DNA from: Mycobacterium sp. GA-1841
GTDB taxonomy: Bacteria; Actinomycetota; Actinomycetes; Mycobacteriales; Mycobacteriaceae
Reading direction: 5' to 3'
DNA length: 52,137 nucleotides
Assembly: GCF_001954135.1 (NCBI RefSeq)
Contig: NZ_MBEQ01000062.1
Coordinates: forward strand, 1-52,137
The notes beneath the pieces are model-generated. The model was not told where the DNA came from. It searched no databases and saw only the letters and a program-made list of their open reading frames with translations. Positions 51,488-52,137 of the stretch are shown one piece after another. Position numbers and translations under genes: made by a program. The first letter of the stretch is position 1. Each line of letters begins with the position of its first letter.

Positions 51488-51493
51488 AGTGTA
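51488..51493 (-). promoter_or_regulatory. -10 box for a leaderless small membrane-protein transcript
   Basis: TACACT on the minus strand ends seven bases before the ATG at 51481, exactly the leaderless spacing seen at lpqV. Confidence 0.55.
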
Positions 51494-51569
51494 GGCAGGC
51501 GTATCTCCGTGGGAATGAGCCGGTTTCGAGGGCCGTGGTTATCGTGGAATAAGGCGAATGGAGGCCCAC

Positions 51570-51878
51570 ATGAGTTCCGAGACGCACCTCGACCGCACCG
51601 GTGCGGCGACCACCGTGACCGAACACTCCGACCGATTCACCATCGAGGTCGAGGGCCACACCGTCGGACTGGCCGATTTCCACGATCGCGATGGCCGCCG
51701 GATCTTTCCGCACACCGAGGTCAATCCGCAGTACCGCGGCCGCGGTCTGGCCACGATCCTGATCGCCGAAGCCCTACGTTCGACGCGGGCGGCCGGGCTG
51801 CGGATCGTGCCGACGTGCTGGGCGGTGGCCGAGTACATCGATGCCCATCCGGAGTATGCCGACATCACCGACCGGTGA
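51570..51878 (+). CDS. Small GNAT-family N-acetyltransferase (YjdJ type)
   Basis: 102 residues, a minimal acetyltransferase fold. FPHTEVNPQYRGRGLATILIAEAL contains the acetyl-CoA-binding Q/R-x-x-G-x-G/A loop (QYRGRGLA), and CWAVAEYIDAHPEY is the usual tail of the one-domain YjdJ/GNAT group. ATG 51570 has GGAGG; ATG 51558 includes that site in its coding frame. Acceptor unknown. Convergent with the truncated frame at the right edge. Confidence 0.85.
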   Translation: MSSETHLDRTGAATTVTEHSDRFTIEVEGHTVGLADFHDRDGRRIFPHTEVNPQYRGRGLATILIAEALRSTRAAGLRIVPTCWAVAEYIDAHPEYADITDR

Positions 51879-51890
51879 GCAGCTGGGCAC

Positions 51891-51975
51891 TTAGGCCTGT
51901 GGTGTGACGAGATACTTCTCCCCCGTCGCCTTCTGCAGGTAGCTGTGGAAGGCCTCCGGCTGGAGCATGCCGGCC
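51891..51975 (-). CDS. C-terminal end of an unidentified protein (left arm of the terminal inverted repeat)
   Basis: A minus-strand frame ending in TAA at 51891 encodes the last 25 residues MLQPEAFHSYLQKATGEKY-LVTPQA. Bases 51899-51975 are an exact inverted copy of 52061-52137. The frame loses its natural N-terminal continuation right at the repeat boundary (51975/51976), where the other copy continues. This copy is convergent to the GNAT gene with a 12-base gap, a normal arrangement, so it may be the true locus. Confidence 0.55.
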
Positions 51976-52137
51976 CGGAGACCATCGCCCGGCTGCGGGC
52001 CCGCGTCGCCGCGGAACTCACCACGACGTTCGCGAGCACCTACACCCAAGAGGTCTCCCTGGCCGGCATGCTCCAGCCGGAGGCCTTCCACAGCTACCTG
52101 CAGAAGGCGACGGGGGAGAAGTATCTCGTCACACCAC
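51899..52137. repeat. 77-bp perfect inverted repeat with 85-base spacer
   Basis: Bases 51899-51975 equal the reverse complement of 52061-52137 with no mismatch, and the right arm may go on beyond the window. GGAGACC is shared a little further in with a one-base shift. The arrangement suggests a fold-back at a contig end, or a real inverted duplication. Confidence 0.85.
51975..52137 (+). CDS. C-terminal part of the same unidentified protein, mirror copy, truncated at the window edge
   Basis: A plus-strand frame starts at the repeat boundary and reads 31 residues (PETIARLRARVAAELTTTF and following), then MLQPEAFHSYLQKATGEKY-LVTP to the edge. The reading is natural-looking and continuous, unlike the minus-strand frame in the same spacer. 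The family is not recognised; a C-terminal part of an enzyme such as a methyltransferase is only a guess. Together with the left copy it forms a 77-bp perfect palindrome. Confidence 0.5.

Overview
The window is chromosomal DNA from a mycobacterium, probably a fast-growing species of the Mycolicibacterium type. Codon use is GC-rich, many starts are GTG or leaderless, and mycobacterial families are dense (fadA3, echA8/echA9, fadD14, ltp1, lpqV, DUF4193, DUF5709). From recall, the left 30 kb is collinear, in reverse orientation, with M. tuberculosis Rv1078 to Rv1057: pra, cbs, lipU, GDSL esterase, fadA3, AbiEi/DUF559 protein, BAX inhibitor-like protein, echA9, echA8, Rv1069c, rhodanese, cysteine dioxygenase, lpqV, two patatins, glutamine amidotransferase, Rv1059-like, fadD14 and the Rv1057 beta-propeller. 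Extra genes are spliced into this backbone. No tRNA, rRNA, CRISPR array, insertion sequence or prophage was seen.

Layout. 0-11 kb: cysteine/transsulfuration (cbs), esterases, thiolase and enoyl-CoA hydratases. A DUF559-type nuclease gene here is bracketed by two direct copies of a 61-bp hairpin. 11-17 kb: a sulfur block with cysteine dioxygenase and rhodanese behind a Cys-Cys leader peptide, the lipoprotein LpqV, a SulP transporter, a remnant of a second SulP gene, and an arylsulfatase. 17-25 kb: patatins, amidotransferase, alcohol dehydrogenase, an Ltp1 thiolase with a KstR-type operator, FadD14, and two tail-to-tail secreted paralogues. 25-30 kb: a C4-dicarboxylate carrier divergent from its two-component system, then the beta-propeller. 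30-38 kb: a methyltransferase coupled to a wHTH regulator, a DUF3060 protein, an alpha/beta-hydrolase that lacks catalytic residues beside a TetR regulator with twin operators, an amino-acid ABC transporter with fused binding protein and permease, and a fluoroacetate-dehalogenase-like enzyme. 38-47 kb: TauD/alkylsulfatase-like dioxygenase, small conserved mycobacterial proteins, P450, GH16 glucanase, acyl-CoA synthetase and a large secreted hydrolase. 47-51 kb: a redox cluster with katA divergent from a coupled string of heme-PAS candidate, MarR, OsmC and hemerythrin. 51-52 kb: small lipoprotein, membrane and GNAT genes. The end is a 77-bp perfect inverted repeat that looks like a fold-back.

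Common threads are sulfur acquisition and cysteine balance (cbs, cysteine dioxygenase, rhodanese, SulP, arylsulfatase, TauD), fatty-acid/sterol degradation (fadA3, echA8/9, ltp1, fadD14), and oxidative or gas sensing at the right end. The most notable points for follow-up are the hairpin-flanked nuclease, the Cys-Cys leader, the PAS-MarR-OsmC-hemerythrin/katA cluster, and the pseudo-hydrolase with twin operators. Family and orthology statements come from motif reading and memory; no database search was run.
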